A DNA stretch of 44,626 nt from Bacteroidaceae bacterium (GCA_017617575.1 JAFZVY010000029.1:1-44626); one strand, 5' to 3'. Numbered from the stretch's first letter, positions 15,531 through 25,589 are shown. Notes: generated by a model not told the origin, from the sequence alone. A program made the numbers and translations.

Positions 15531-18011
15531 ATGAAAGTACTGAAATTTGGCGGAACATCCGTAGGTTCCGTAGAAAGCATTCTTAATCTCAAGAAAATCG
15601 TAGAGGCATGCGACGAGCCTGTAGTTGTAGTCGTGTCAGCTCTTGGTGGAATAACCGATAAACTCATCGGAACATCCAAACTTGCTGTCACCGGTGACAC
15701 CGCATACCTTACCTCATATAACGAGATGGTGGAGCGCCATCACGCCATGATTGAAGCCATTATAACTGATGCCGACAAGAAAGCAAAACTCCTTGCAACA
15801 GTTGATGAACTCCTTGACCAACTCCTCGGAATATACAAGGGCGTGTTCCTTCTTGGCGACCTTAGCGAGAAGACGAGCGCAACAATCGTTTCATTTGGCG
15901 AACGCATCTCAAGCAACATCGTTGCAGCACTTGTCAACAATGCCAAGTGGTACAACTCACTCGAATACATCAAGACAAAGAAAAGACACGGCAAGAACTA
16001 TTACAGCAACAGCATCTCTGCTCCCCTTATCAAGCAGGCTTATGCCGACTTCATGAGCGGCAAGGCTGACCATAAGGTTTGCCTTGCAGGAGGATTCATC
16101 TCCACGGATGCTGCAACTGGCGAGATAACTAACCTTGGCCGCGGTGGTTCCGACTATACTGCTGCCATCCTTGCGGCAACGCTTGATGCCAAGGTTCTTG
16201 AGATATGGACGGACGTGAGCGGATTCATGACAGCTGACCCACGCGTCATCAACACAGCATATCCTATCGACCAGCTCTCGTACGTGGAGGCTACAGAGCT
16301 TTGTAACTTCGGTGCCAAGGTGGTTTACCCTCCTACAATCTATCCAGTATGTGTTAAGAACATTCCTATCCTCATCAAGAACACTTTCCGTCCAGAGGAT
16401 AAGGGAACAATCATAACTGCCGACTGTGACAAATCTGCTCGTGCAATTAAGGGTATCTCAAGTATCAACAACACGAGCCTCATTACCGTCAGCGGTCTCT
16501 CAATGGTAGGTGTCATCGGTGTGAACCAGCGCATCTTCTCTACACTTGCTGCCAACGGAATAAGCGTGTTCATGGTGAGTCAGGCTTCTTCAGAGAACTC
16601 TACATCCATTGGTGTGCGCAACGAAGATGCCGATGCTGCCTGTGAGGTTCTCAACAATGAGTTTGCCAAGGAGATTGAACTTGGCTCTATGTTCAAGATG
16701 AAGCTTGAGCGTGATCTTGCAACAGTTGCCATCGTGGGAGAGAACATGAAGCATACTCCTGGTATTGCAGGTAAGCTCTTCGGAACACTCGGACGCAACG
16801 GTATCAGCGTTATTGCCTGTGCCCAGGGTGCGAGTGAGACAAACATCTCGTTTGTTGTGGAAAGTAAGTCACTCCGTAAGAGTCTCAACGTAATCCACGA
16901 CTCCTTTTTTCTGTCAGAGTACCAAGTCCTGAACGTGTTTCTCTGCGGAATCGGAACAGTAGGAGGCAGCCTTCTTGAACAGATTGCCGGTCAGCAGCAG
17001 AAGCTCATGAAGGAACGTAATCTCAAGATAAATGTAGTAGGTATTGCAAGCGGTCATAATGCTATCTTTGACCGTAACGGCATAGACCTCAACCAGTATA
17101 ACGAGAACGGCAGCTTCTCAATCGACAAGCTTCGTTCTTCGCTCAAGAGTGCAGAGCCAAGTGACCTTACACGTCTCAAGAACGAGGTGATTGGCATGAA
17201 CATCTTCAACAGCGTGTTTGTTGACTGTACTGCAAGTTCGGATGTTCCAAGCCTCTATCACGATTTCCTCAGCCACAATATTTCTGTTACGGCTGCAAAC
17301 AAGGTGGCAGCATCAGGCGACTTCGAGAACTACGCCAAGCTCAAGGCTACTGCTCGCAAGAGAGGTGTCAAGTTCCTCTTCGAGACAAATGTGGGAGCAG
17401 GTCTGCCAATCATCAACACAATAAATGACCTTCGCAACTCTGGTGACAAGATATTGAAGATTGAGGCTGTGCTCTCAGGTACGCTTAACTTCATCTTCAA
17501 CACTATCTCAGAGAAGATTCCTTTCTCAGAGACTGTCCGTCTTGCAAAGGAAGAGGGTTATGCAGAACCTGATCCACGTGTTGATTTGAGTGGACAGGAC
17601 GTTATCCGCAAACTTGTTATCCTCTCTCGTGAGGCAGGTTACAAGTTGAGTCAGGAAGACGTGACAAAGGAACTCTTCATTCCTCAGTCATTCTTTGACG
17701 GCACGCTTGAAGAGTTCTGGAAGAACCTCCCAAGTCTTGATGCCCAGTTTGAGGCTGATCGTAAGGTACTCGAGTCAGAACACCAGCGTTGGCGTTTTGT
17801 GGCTAAACTTGAGAACGGCAAAGGTAGCGTAAGTCTCCAGAAGGTAGGCGAGCGTCATCCATTCTACGGACTTGAGGGCAGCAACAACATCATCCTCATT
17901 ACCACGGAGCGTTACAACCAGTATCCAATGCTCATCCAGGGTTATGGAGCTGGTGCAAGCGTGACGGCAGCCGGAGTATTTGCGGATATCATGTCGATTG
18001 CAAATATTTAG
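15531..18011 (+). CDS. thrA: bifunctional aspartate kinase / homoserine dehydrogenase
   Basis: 826 residues. It catalyses the first and third steps from aspartate to threonine and methionine. The aspartokinase domain (about 1-300) opens with VLKFGGTSVGSVES. The regulatory ACT pair (about 315-465) includes SMVGVIGVNQRIFSTLAANGI and a second copy with GIAGKLFGTLGRNGISV. The homoserine dehydrogenase domain (about 465-826) has the NAD(P)-binding GIGTVGGSLLEQ and the catalytic region with EAVLSGTLNFIFN and DPRVDLSGQDV. It is the first gene of thrA, apgM-type, thrC, with a clear promoter. Two ACT domains imply feedback control by threonine, as in E. coli ThrA. Confidence 0.97.
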   Translation: MKVLKFGGTSVGSVESILNLKKIVEACDEPVVVVVSALGGITDKLIGTSKLAVTGDTAYLTSYNEMVERHHAMIEAIITDADKKAKLLATVDELLDQLLGIYKGVFLLGDLSEKTSATIVSFGERISSNIVAALVNNAKWYNSLEYIKTKKRHGKNYYSNSISAPLIKQAYADFMSGKADHKVCLAGGFISTDAATGEITNLGRGGSDYTAAILAATLDAKVLEIWTDVSGFMTADPRVINTAYPIDQLSYVEATELCNFGAKVVYPPTIYPVCVKNIPILIKNTFRPEDKGTIITADCDKSARAIKGISSINNTSLITVSGLSMVGVIGVNQRIFSTLAANGISVFMVSQASSENSTSIGVRNEDADAACEVLNNEFAKEIELGSMFKMKLERDLATVAIVGENMKHTPGIAGKLFGTLGRNGISVIACAQGASETNISFVVESKSLRKSLNVIHDSFFLSEYQVLNVFLCGIGTVGGSLLEQIAGQQQKLMKERNLKINVVGIASGHNAIFDRNGIDLNQYNENGSFSIDKLRSSLKSAEPSDLTRLKNEVIGMNIFNSVFVDCTASSDVPSLYHDFLSHNISVTAANKVAASGDFENYAKLKATARKRGVKFLFETNVGAGLPIINTINDLRNSGDKILKIEAVLSGTLNFIFNTISEKIPFSETVRLAKEEGYAEPDPRVDLSGQDVIRKLVILSREAGYKLSQEDVTKELFIPQSFFDGTLEEFWKNLPSLDAQFEADRKVLESEHQRWRFVAKLENGKGSVSLQKVGERHPFYGLEGSNNIILITTERYNQYPMLIQGYGAGASVTAAGVFADIMSIANI

Positions 18012-18200
18012 CCCCCCGACCCCCGAAGGGGGCGGCCATCCGGAAGAGGTGGAAGCGGATGTTTTTCCAGTCTTCCCTATAAGGATGGAACGGCTTAAAG
18101 ATGCTTGACGACAAGAAAATGTAAACAAACAAATAATAATAATATTCGGTCATCTTCCCCCTTGAATCCGGATGGCCGCCCCCTTTGGGGGCTGGGGGGC
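18011..18200. repeat. GC-rich paired inverted repeat filling the thrA-apgM gap (copy 1)
   Basis: A left arm (18011-18043) of GCCCCCCGACCCCCGAAGG type and a right arm (18168-18200) that is its near-perfect complement, about 33 bp each, are separated by 124 bases. The arm begins on the last base of the thrA stop codon and ends 6 bases before the next start. A second copy lies at 27338-27470 and a partial relative at 34439-34465. Confidence 0.85.
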
Positions 18201-18206
18201 CTTATA

Positions 18207-19493
18207 GTGAAACACATAATAATTCTCGGTGACGGAATGGCTGACTGGCCAGTTGAGTCACTCGGTAACATGACATTGCTTCAGTACGCCAAGACACCTT
18301 ACATGGATTTGCTTGCAAGTAAAGGTAAGACTGGTATGCTGAAAACCGTACAAGACGGATTCCATCCTGGAAGCGAGGTCGCTAACTCAAGCATCCTCGG
18401 CTATGACCAGGAAAAAGTATATGAGGGTCGTGGCCCTCTCGAAGCAGCAAGCATAGGAGTGGAACTTGCTCCTGATGATATGGCTATCCGCTGTAACATC
18501 ATCTGCATAGAGGGCGACTTAATCAAGAACCACTCTTGTGGACGACTCGAGACAGAGGAGGGAGACATCCTCATCAAGTACCTTCAGGAGAAACTTGCAA
18601 ACGATCCTGAGATTGTGGCTAAGTATGGCAACATCGTCCATTTCTATACGGGCGTCCAGTATCGCCATCTTCTCGTAATCAACGGAGGAAACAAGTATAT
18701 CAAGTGTACTCCTCCTCACGATGTTCCTCTCCATCCTTGGAGACCTGAACTCGTGAAGCCTGACACGGAGGCAGAGGCAAAGGCTATCGCCAATGGTGCA
18801 AAGCCAACAAAGCTTTCGGCTACTGAGACGGCTGAGCTTATCAATACGCTTATCGTTAAGTCGCAGGAACTTCTCGGCAAGCATCCTTTCAACGCACAGA
18901 GGATTGCTGAGGGCAAAGACCCGGCAAACAGCATCTGGCCTTGGGCAGGCGGTTACCGTCCTCACATGGCTACGTTGCAGGAGACGTTCCCACAGATAAA
19001 GAAGGGCGCGGTAATCACAGCCGTTGACCTCATTCGCGGAATAGGTCACTATGCAGGTCTTCGTTGCATCGACGTGGAAGGAGCGACAGGTCTCTACGAT
19101 ACCAACTATGAGGGCAAGGCAGCTGCAGCCATTGAGGCACTCAAAACAGACGACTTTGTCTATCTTCATGTGGAGGCAAGTGATGAGGCTGGCCATGACG
19201 GAGACCTTGAGCTGAAGCTTCAGACGATAGAGAACCTTGACAAACGTGCCATCGGTCCTATCTACGAGGAAGTGAAGAACTGGGACGAGCCAGTGGCAAT
19301 AGCCGTTCTTCCTGACCACCCAACACCTGTGGCACACAGGACTCACACCAACGAGCCGATTCCTTTCCTCATCTATGCTCCGGGCATAGAGCCAGACGGA
19401 GTACAGACATTCGACGAGGTGGCTTGTAAGGAAGGTGCGTACGGAACACTCGAAAAGGATGGCTTCATCAAGGCATTCATGGCAATAAATTAA
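18207..19493 (+). CDS. ApgM-type phosphoglycerate mutase family protein, proposed homoserine kinase
   Basis: 428 residues from the GTG at 18207; reading further upstream would run into the GC-rich repeat, while family members begin (M/V)KHIIILGDGMADWP as here. It belongs to the alkaline-phosphatase superfamily. The nucleophile serine lies in GSEVANSSILGYD, and metal-binding motifs include ASDEAGHDGD and LPDHPTPVAHRTHT. By chemistry it resembles cofactor-independent phosphoglycerate mutase, but members located between thrA and thrC have long been proposed to replace homoserine kinase ThrB; no GHMP-type ThrB is in this operon. The location supports the latter role, and the sequence alone does not settle it. 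Confidence 0.85.
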   Translation: MKHIIILGDGMADWPVESLGNMTLLQYAKTPYMDLLASKGKTGMLKTVQDGFHPGSEVANSSILGYDQEKVYEGRGPLEAASIGVELAPDDMAIRCNIICIEGDLIKNHSCGRLETEEGDILIKYLQEKLANDPEIVAKYGNIVHFYTGVQYRHLLVINGGNKYIKCTPPHDVPLHPWRPELVKPDTEAEAKAIANGAKPTKLSATETAELINTLIVKSQELLGKHPFNAQRIAEGKDPANSIWPWAGGYRPHMATLQETFPQIKKGAVITAVDLIRGIGHYAGLRCIDVEGATGLYDTNYEGKAAAAIEALKTDDFVYLHVEASDEAGHDGDLELKLQTIENLDKRAIGPIYEEVKNWDEPVAIAVLPDHPTPVAHRTHTNEPIPFLIYAPGIEPDGVQTFDEVACKEGAYGTLEKDGFIKAFMAIN

Positions 19494-19573
19494 AAGTTAA
19501 AGATAAAAGACGTCCTTGCCATTTTGTCACAAAATCCTTGGTAAACGTATTCCTTTTGTCAAGCAAAAGATTC

Positions 19574-19622
19574 ACGAAAGGTTCACGAACCATTAACGAA
19601 CCATTAGCGAAGGATTAGGGAA
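19574..19622. repeat. 11-bp phased ACGAA array upstream of thrC
   Basis: ACGAA starts at 19574, 19585 and 19596, GCGAA at 19607, and GGGAA at 19618: five units at exactly 11 bp, with linkers of the CCATTA/GGATTA type. The array sits in the 228-base gap between the ApgM-type gene and thrC, inside the operon. Confidence 0.75.
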
Positions 19623-19721
19623 ATATAGGACAATGGCAAAAAGAAAGAACATTCGGCATATTTGCTGACAAATTGTTCATAGGTGAGGGCGAATATATAG
19701 TTAAAAAGAAATATCGAAATT

Positions 19722-21023
19722 ATGAATTATTATAGCACAAATGGCAAAGCGCCAATAGCAACACTTGAGAAGGCAGTGGTTAAGGGACTTGCAGAGGACA
19801 AGGGTCTCTATATGCCTGAGAACATCAAGCCACTTCCACAGTCTTTCTTCGACAACATTGAAAACCTCTCTTTCCAAGAGATAGCATATACTGTAGCCGA
19901 CGCATTCTTTGGTGAGGATGTGGACGCAGAGAGCCTGAAGAAGATTGTCTATGACACTCTTGCCTTTGACGTTCCTGCAGTTAAGGTTACGGACACAATC
20001 TATAGCCTTGAACTCTTCCACGGTCCAACACTTGCATTCAAGGATGTGGGTGCACGTTTCATGGCTCGTCTCCTCCAGTATTTCCTCAAGAAGGAAGGCA
20101 AGGGACAGGTCAATGTGCTTGTGGCAACATCTGGTGACACAGGTTCAGCCGTGGCAAACGGATTCCTCGGAGTGGATGGCATCCATGTCTATGTACTTTA
20201 TCCAAAGGGTAAGGTAAGCCCAATTCAGGAGTGCCAGTTCACAACACTCGGTCAGAACATCACAGCTATTGAGGTGGATGGTGTGTTTGACGACTGTCAG
20301 GCTCTCGTTAAGTCAGCCTTTATGGATGCCGACCTTAATGCACACATGAAGCTTACTTCAGCCAACTCAATCAACGTGGCACGTTTCCTTCCACAGTCAT
20401 TCTACTACTTCTATGCTTATGCACAGATGAAGAAGATTGGCAAGGCTGACCAGCTCGTTGCTTGTGTTCCTTCTGGTAACTTCGGTAACATCTGTTCAGC
20501 ACTTTTCGGTAAGAAGATGGGACTTCCAATCAAGCGTTTCATTGCTGCTAATAATGCAAACGACATCTTCTACAAGTATCTCCAGACTGGTGAGTATAAT
20601 CCAAAGCCATCTGTTCAGACAATAGCAAACGCCATGGATGTGGGCGACCCATCTAACTTCGCTCGTATCTACGACCTCTACAAGAAGGATCACAAGGCTA
20701 TCTGTGCTGACATCTCTGGTGCAACATATACGGATGCTCAGATTGCAGAGACAATAAAGCAGGTAAAGGCAGAGACTGGTTATGTATGCGACCCACACGG
20801 AGCATGTGGTTATCGTGCCCTTGCCGAAGGATTGAAGGCAGGCGAGGTAGGATTCTTCCTTGAGACCGCACATCCAGCAAAGTTCAAGGATACTGTAGAT
20901 AGGATTCTCGGTGAGGATATAGATATTCCTGCTAAGCTTCAGGCATTCATGAAGGGAACAAAGCAGTCAATTCCTATGAGCAAGGCATTTGCCGACTTCA
21001 AGGCATTCCTTCTCGCAGAATAA
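19722..21023 (+). CDS. thrC: threonine synthase
   Basis: 433 residues. It is a PLP enzyme converting O-phosphohomoserine to threonine. The PLP lysine is Lys107 in HGPTLAFKDVGARF; the phosphate-binding loop SGDTGSAVANGF follows. The N-terminus YYSTNGKAP and the length match the Bacteroidota/E. coli class. It is the last gene of the thr operon; its product's substrate is made by whichever enzyme phosphorylates homoserine, presumably the upstream ApgM-type protein. Confidence 0.97.
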   Translation: MNYYSTNGKAPIATLEKAVVKGLAEDKGLYMPENIKPLPQSFFDNIENLSFQEIAYTVADAFFGEDVDAESLKKIVYDTLAFDVPAVKVTDTIYSLELFHGPTLAFKDVGARFMARLLQYFLKKEGKGQVNVLVATSGDTGSAVANGFLGVDGIHVYVLYPKGKVSPIQECQFTTLGQNITAIEVDGVFDDCQALVKSAFMDADLNAHMKLTSANSINVARFLPQSFYYFYAYAQMKKIGKADQLVACVPSGNFGNICSALFGKKMGLPIKRFIAANNANDIFYKYLQTGEYNPKPSVQTIANAMDVGDPSNFARIYDLYKKDHKAICADISGATYTDAQIAETIKQVKAETGYVCDPHGACGYRALAEGLKAGEVGFFLETAHPAKFKDTVDRILGEDIDIPAKLQAFMKGTKQSIPMSKAFADFKAFLLAE

Positions 21024-21028
21024 AAGGA

Positions 21029-21193
21029 TTTCAAATCTATCATTTCAAGTTTATGCCTTCGGAACGTAGTGTAATCTCAAATCTATGAATTCAAGTTTAT
21101 GCCTTCGGAACAATTGTTCGGGACGCATAAATTATAAATTTGAGATTTGACATCATTTCTATCGGACGCATAGATTATAGATTTGAAATTTGA
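21029..21193. repeat. nested AT-rich inverted repeat between thrC and the HD gene
   Basis: Two left half-units (21031-21065 and 21077-21111), each ending TTTATGCCTTCGGAAC, are followed by two right half-units (about 21117-21150 and 21162-21192) with the complementary GGACGCATARATTATAR core, giving order A1 A2 A2' A1'. A single-pair version is at 7584-7658. It overlaps the upstream TTG start candidate of the HD gene. Confidence 0.75.
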
Positions 21194-21206
21194 CATTATA
21201 AAAGTT

Positions 21207-23267
21207 ATGGTAAAGAATTTCAAGTTGAAGCGCAAGGAGCATGGCAAGCAGATTTATCAAGGTCTGCTTGTTCTGCTTTCCACACTCATCATCGTGTACT
21301 TCATGCCACGTAGTGAGACCGTTGACTATGTCTATGAGATAAACAAGCCATGGTTCTCCAAGCAGGTCATTGCGCCATTCAGTTTTCCTATATATAAGAG
21401 CGACTCTGTCATGCGTCAGGAGCAAGACAGCGTTAGGCGTTCCATCATCCCTTACTATAAGATGGATGGTGGCGTGAAGCTCAAGATGCAGAAACGACTT
21501 GCCAATCGCAAGCAACATGAATGGTCAGGACCTAACTCATCGCTCTACATTCGATATATCAGCGCAAAGATTGATTCCATCTACAGCCAAGGTGTGATAT
21601 CCACGGAGGAGTATGACGCTCTGACGCTTGACGGTAAACGTGTCATACGTATTGTGGAGGGCAGGAATGCACGAACTGTCCCAATTCCGGCGGTGTTCAC
21701 TCCACGTACTGCTTACGAGTATCTGATGGAAGTTGATACTGTAAGGTTCTCACGATTGGTGATGCAGCACTTCAACCTGTACGATATCATCCAGCCAAAT
21801 GTTATCCCAGATGTCGAAAAGACGAATGCCGAACTTGCCGACCGTATGCGTGATGTGTCAGGTGCAATAGGCATGGTGGAGAGTGGTCAGAAGATTATTG
21901 ACCGAGGAGAGATTGTGGATAAATATAAGGCAGCGATTATTGAGTCGTTGAAACGTGAGGCAAACAAACAGCATAAGGACACGTCTTCGCTCCTTAGCTT
22001 CAGTTTCTTCGGACAGGTGACGCTCGTGTTCTTCATGATGCTTACGCTTATCAGCTTCCTTAACCTCTTCCGTGAAGATTACTTTGCGAAGATAGGTCCG
22101 GGAATACTCCTCTTCGGAACGCTGACACTCTTCTGTAGTATTGCAGGATGGATGGTTTCGCATAGTTTCTACCATATCATGATTCTGCCATGCTGTATGG
22201 TGCCAATCATTATTCGTGTGTTCATGGATAGCCGTACAGCCTTTATGTTCCATTGTGTGATGATTATCATCATATCATCATTCCTGAAGGAACAGTATGA
22301 CTTCGTGATTATGCAGCTTACGTCAGGTATGGTAGCCATACAGACACTTCGTGAGCTTTCCCAGCGTTCACAGATTATCCGTTCGGCTGTGGTAATCACA
22401 CTTACGTATCTTGTGGTTTACACATCAATCACATTTATTCAGAACGACAGTCCTGAGGTAAGCAGAAGTCATCTTATATATATGGTGGTTAATGGAGTTC
22501 TCCTCCTCTTCTCTTACCCATTGCTCTACATCTTGGAGAAAGCGTTTGGATTTATCTCGGATGTGACACTTGTGGAACTTTCCAATATCAACAATGAGCT
22601 TCTGCAGAAGATGTCGGAGATTGCGCCGGGTACGTTCCAGCACTCCATGCAGGTGGCTAACCTGTCGAGTGAGGTGGCTAAGAAGATTGGGGCACGTTCA
22701 CAACTTGTGCGTACCGCTGCCCTCTATCACGATATTGGTAAGCTTGAACGTCCAGTGTTCTTCACGGAGAACCAGCGAGGAGCTAACCCACATAGTCATC
22801 TTATAGCTGAGCGAAGTGCTGAGGTCATAATTGACCATGTTCGCAATGGTTTGGCTCTTGCCGACAAGTATAATCTTCCAGCGATAATAAAGAGCTTCAT
22901 CACTACCCATCATGGTATAAGTAAGACGAAGTACTTCTATATCACATGGAAGAATGAGCATCCGGGCGAAGAACCAGACGCATCATTGTTCACTTATCCT
23001 GGACCTAACCCAAGCACGAAGGAGCAGGCCATACTTATGATGGCTGATGCGGTAGAGGCTGCTTCACGTAGCTTGACGGAATATACAGAAGAAAGTATCA
23101 GTAACCTCGTGGACAAGATTATTGACGGTCAGAAGAACGAAGGTTACTTTAACGAATGTGCGATAACCTTTAAGGATATTGCCACAGCAAAAGAAGTTTT
23201 CAAGGAGAAACTAAAGATAGTATATCACACACGTATATCCTATCCAGAACTTAACGAAAAGAAATGA
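21207..23267 (+). CDS. PgpH-like 7TM HD-domain phosphohydrolase
   Basis: 686 residues from the ATG at 21207; an upstream TTG at 21183 lies within the repeat and is rejected. The order is one N-terminal membrane helix (about 13-32), an extracytoplasmic 7TMR-HDED-type domain (about 45-260), seven membrane segments (about 265-460), and a cytosolic HD domain with QHSMQVANLSSEVA, LYHDIGKLERP and TTHHGISKT. This is the architecture of PgpH, which hydrolyses cyclic di-AMP in Gram-positives; the Bacteroidota homologue is expected to do the same. The stop overlaps the next start by ATGA, tying it to the SGNH/MBOAT genes. Confidence 0.9.
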   Translation: MVKNFKLKRKEHGKQIYQGLLVLLSTLIIVYFMPRSETVDYVYEINKPWFSKQVIAPFSFPIYKSDSVMRQEQDSVRRSIIPYYKMDGGVKLKMQKRLANRKQHEWSGPNSSLYIRYISAKIDSIYSQGVISTEEYDALTLDGKRVIRIVEGRNARTVPIPAVFTPRTAYEYLMEVDTVRFSRLVMQHFNLYDIIQPNVIPDVEKTNAELADRMRDVSGAIGMVESGQKIIDRGEIVDKYKAAIIESLKREANKQHKDTSSLLSFSFFGQVTLVFFMMLTLISFLNLFREDYFAKIGPGILLFGTLTLFCSIAGWMVSHSFYHIMILPCCMVPIIIRVFMDSRTAFMFHCVMIIIISSFLKEQYDFVIMQLTSGMVAIQTLRELSQRSQIIRSAVVITLTYLVVYTSITFIQNDSPEVSRSHLIYMVVNGVLLLFSYPLLYILEKAFGFISDVTLVELSNINNELLQKMSEIAPGTFQHSMQVANLSSEVAKKIGARSQLVRTAALYHDIGKLERPVFFTENQRGANPHSHLIAERSAEVIIDHVRNGLALADKYNLPAIIKSFITTHHGISKTKYFYITWKNEHPGEEPDASLFTYPGPNPSTKEQAILMMADAVEAASRSLTEYTEESISNLVDKIIDGQKNEGYFNECAITFKDIATAKEVFKEKLKIVYHTRISYPELNEKK

Positions 23268-24802
23268 ATAAAAACATCTGGAAACCTTTTATCACTACGG
23301 CGTTAGTGATTGTGGTTCTCTTGGCTATGTTCTTCTTGCCTCACATTAAGGTAGGTGACAAGGAACTGCGCCGAATAAACATCCTGAGCGACATTGAGCG
23401 CAGGGACAGCGAGGGCAATATCCTTGCTGAGGTAAAAGTTGACGAGGCACAAGGCATAGAGGTGGATAAGTTTGACTCCACAGCCGTGAAGGTAAATAAG
23501 CCTGTGTATGTTGACTCCATTCCGGAGGGAATGACGGGTATTGAGGACTTTGCCGACAACGATGACGGAAGCAGGGAGATGGATAAGTTCTATGCAGCCC
23601 TGTCCGAGGTGAAGGAACGTCCTGTACGTATCGCTTACTATGGTGACTCATATATAGAAGGTGACATCCTCACGGAAGACCTTCGTGATATGCTCCAGAC
23701 AAGGTTTGGCGGAAGCGGAGTCGGTTTTGTGGATATCTACACAGTCACTTCTGGTTTCCGTAAGACTGTATGGACAAAGGCAAAGGGTTGGAACGACCAT
23801 AATGCCAACGACCCAAAGGGTAAGAAGTTCAACAAGGCTTTGCAAGGTATAAGCGGACGATACTTCATTCCTCAGTCAACGGCATCGCTTGAGATGAAGG
23901 GAAGCAAGTACGGCACTCATCTTGATACGGTAAGTACGGCTACGGTCTTCTTCACTCCGGGCAACGGACTTAACCTTGCCACATCAATCAACGGTGAGGA
24001 GTTGAAGACGGTTTATGCCAATGGCGGACTTCTCGAGACACACGATGAGGTAAGCTATGTTACAGAGACAATAATAAAAGGTGGAGGAACAGATTCGCTT
24101 GGCAACGCCATTCCTTGTGACACGGTCAAGTTGACTCATGAGGTACATAATAATGTGGCAGAGCAGTCGTCAGGTGGACTTGCCAGCAAGACCATCCACG
24201 GACGCATAGGTAGGTTCAGCCTTCAGGCAAAGAATGGAAATGCCTCTCGCTTCTATGGCGTGGCACTTGAAGGAAAGCATGGTATAGTGCTTGACAACTT
24301 CAGTATGCGTGCCAGCAATGGATGGTTCATAGGCGACATTCCTCAGAAGACTCTTGCCGACTTTGCCAAGAAGCGTCCTTACGACCTTATCATCGTACAC
24401 TTCGGACTCAACGTGGCAAGTAGCAAGCAGAAGGACTATAGCTACTATACGGATAGGATGGCTAACAGTATTGCTCACTTGAAGGAGCAATTCCCTAATG
24501 CAAGTATTCTCGTGGTGGGCGTAGGCGACCGTGAGGAAAAGGATATTGACGGCAATCTTCACACTATGCCTGGAGTGCGTGAGCTTATATCATACCAGCG
24601 CAAGATGGCTGCCGACAAGAAGGTGGCATTCTGGAACCTCTACGAGGCAATGGGTGGCGACGGTAGTATCTCACTTATGGTCACTCACAAGCAGGCAAAC
24701 CTCGACTATACGCACATCAACTTTGCGGGAGGTAAGAAGCTTGCACGAATACTTTATGATGTATTAATGAACGGAAAGGAAAACTATGATAAGAGGAAAT
24801 AA
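23264..24802 (+). CDS. SGNH/GDSL-type envelope protein (acyl transferase or esterase), first of two
   Basis: 512 residues. An N-terminal membrane anchor (about 10-27) is followed by an extracytoplasmic region. Block I is YYGDSYIEGD with Ser129, a later strand reads IIVHFGLNVAS, and block V is LDYTHINFAGG with Asp481 and His484, so the Ser-Asp-His set is complete. A beta-rich insertion of about 200 residues lies between the blocks. It overlaps both neighbours. With the downstream MBOAT gene it resembles systems in which an AlgI/PatA-like membrane protein hands acyl groups to SGNH partners that modify a cell-surface glycan. Confidence 0.85.
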   Translation: MNKNIWKPFITTALVIVVLLAMFFLPHIKVGDKELRRINILSDIERRDSEGNILAEVKVDEAQGIEVDKFDSTAVKVNKPVYVDSIPEGMTGIEDFADNDDGSREMDKFYAALSEVKERPVRIAYYGDSYIEGDILTEDLRDMLQTRFGGSGVGFVDIYTVTSGFRKTVWTKAKGWNDHNANDPKGKKFNKALQGISGRYFIPQSTASLEMKGSKYGTHLDTVSTATVFFTPGNGLNLATSINGEELKTVYANGGLLETHDEVSYVTETIIKGGGTDSLGNAIPCDTVKLTHEVHNNVAEQSSGGLASKTIHGRIGRFSLQAKNGNASRFYGVALEGKHGIVLDNFSMRASNGWFIGDIPQKTLADFAKKRPYDLIIVHFGLNVASSKQKDYSYYTDRMANSIAHLKEQFPNASILVVGVGDREEKDIDGNLHTMPGVRELISYQRKMAADKKVAFWNLYEAMGGDGSISLMVTHKQANLDYTHINFAGGKKLARILYDVLMNGKENYDKRK

Positions 24803-25589
24803 GATATTTACAATAGCTATGCTTGCGATGCTTGTAAGCGTATGCACCTTTGCTCAGAGTCGCTGGACACAGCTGCCTGAATCATTCAAGCACACCCAAA
24901 AGAACCAACTCTTGGGTGCGCAGTATCTTGATTCCGCTCTTATCAAGGCTGCTGACTCTACGGGGATAAGGATAGTCCTCATAGGCGACTCGCACGTTAA
25001 GGGCAAGTCCTTCCCACAGTCACTTGAGGCTACGCTTCTCGGCACACTTCCACGCCTCACTATGTCGTACTATGGCATCAATGGTGCATGGGTAGGCAAG
25101 TTTGAGGAGTCAAACTTGATGCAGAAAGTCTATGACGATCGTCCAGATATCGTAATCATCAGTTTTGGTACTAATGAGAGCCATGCTCCCAACTATGATG
25201 AGGATAGCCACTCCAAGGAGATGCTTTCGCTCATAAGCCGTATTGAGACGCGTTGCCCAAATGTGAAGTTTATCATCACAACGCCTCCTGGCTCATATTT
25301 CCACAAGAGGGTGGGCGGAACAAGACGCCGTCCAAGGTACTCGTTCAGTCGTAATGAGACTACTCCAAAGGTGGCAAGGAACATAGTGAAATTTGCTGCA
25401 GACAATCATGTAGCTTGCTGGGACATCTTCACCATGGCAGGCGGCGAACTCTATGCTTGTACCAACTGGCGTGACAACGGATACATGCAGTCCGACAATA
25501 CTCATTACACTGTTCCGGGCTACAGCCTCATGGGCAAGCTCCTTGGCGAGGCAATCATAAAGACGTACTACGAGAGGGTTGCCCACTGA
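24786..25589 (+). CDS. SGNH/GDSL hydrolase, second of two
   Basis: 267 residues with a signal peptide (about 1-23, ending TFAQ). The compact SGNH core has GDSHVKGKSF (Ser69), SYYGINGAWVGKF, the Asn in ISFGTNESH, and SDNTHYTVPGY with Asp237 and His240. It overlaps the preceding gene by 17 bases and is followed after 171 bases by the MBOAT gene. Two SGNH proteins beside one MBOAT parallels AlgJ/AlgX with AlgI: one may relay the acyl group and the other transfer or remove it. The target glycan is unknown. Confidence 0.88.
   Translation: MIRGNKIFTIAMLAMLVSVCTFAQSRWTQLPESFKHTQKNQLLGAQYLDSALIKAADSTGIRIVLIGDSHVKGKSFPQSLEATLLGTLPRLTMSYYGINGAWVGKFEESNLMQKVYDDRPDIVIISFGTNESHAPNYDEDSHSKEMLSLISRIETRCPNVKFIITTPPGSYFHKRVGGTRRRPRYSFSRNETTPKVARNIVKFAADNHVACWDIFTMAGGELYACTNWRDNGYMQSDNTHYTVPGYSLMGKLLGEAIIKTYYERVAH

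Noticed and set aside
18105-18206. Upstream TTG start for the ApgM-type protein
   Set aside because: The added codons come from the GC-rich repeat, and family members begin at the KHIIILGDGM segment.
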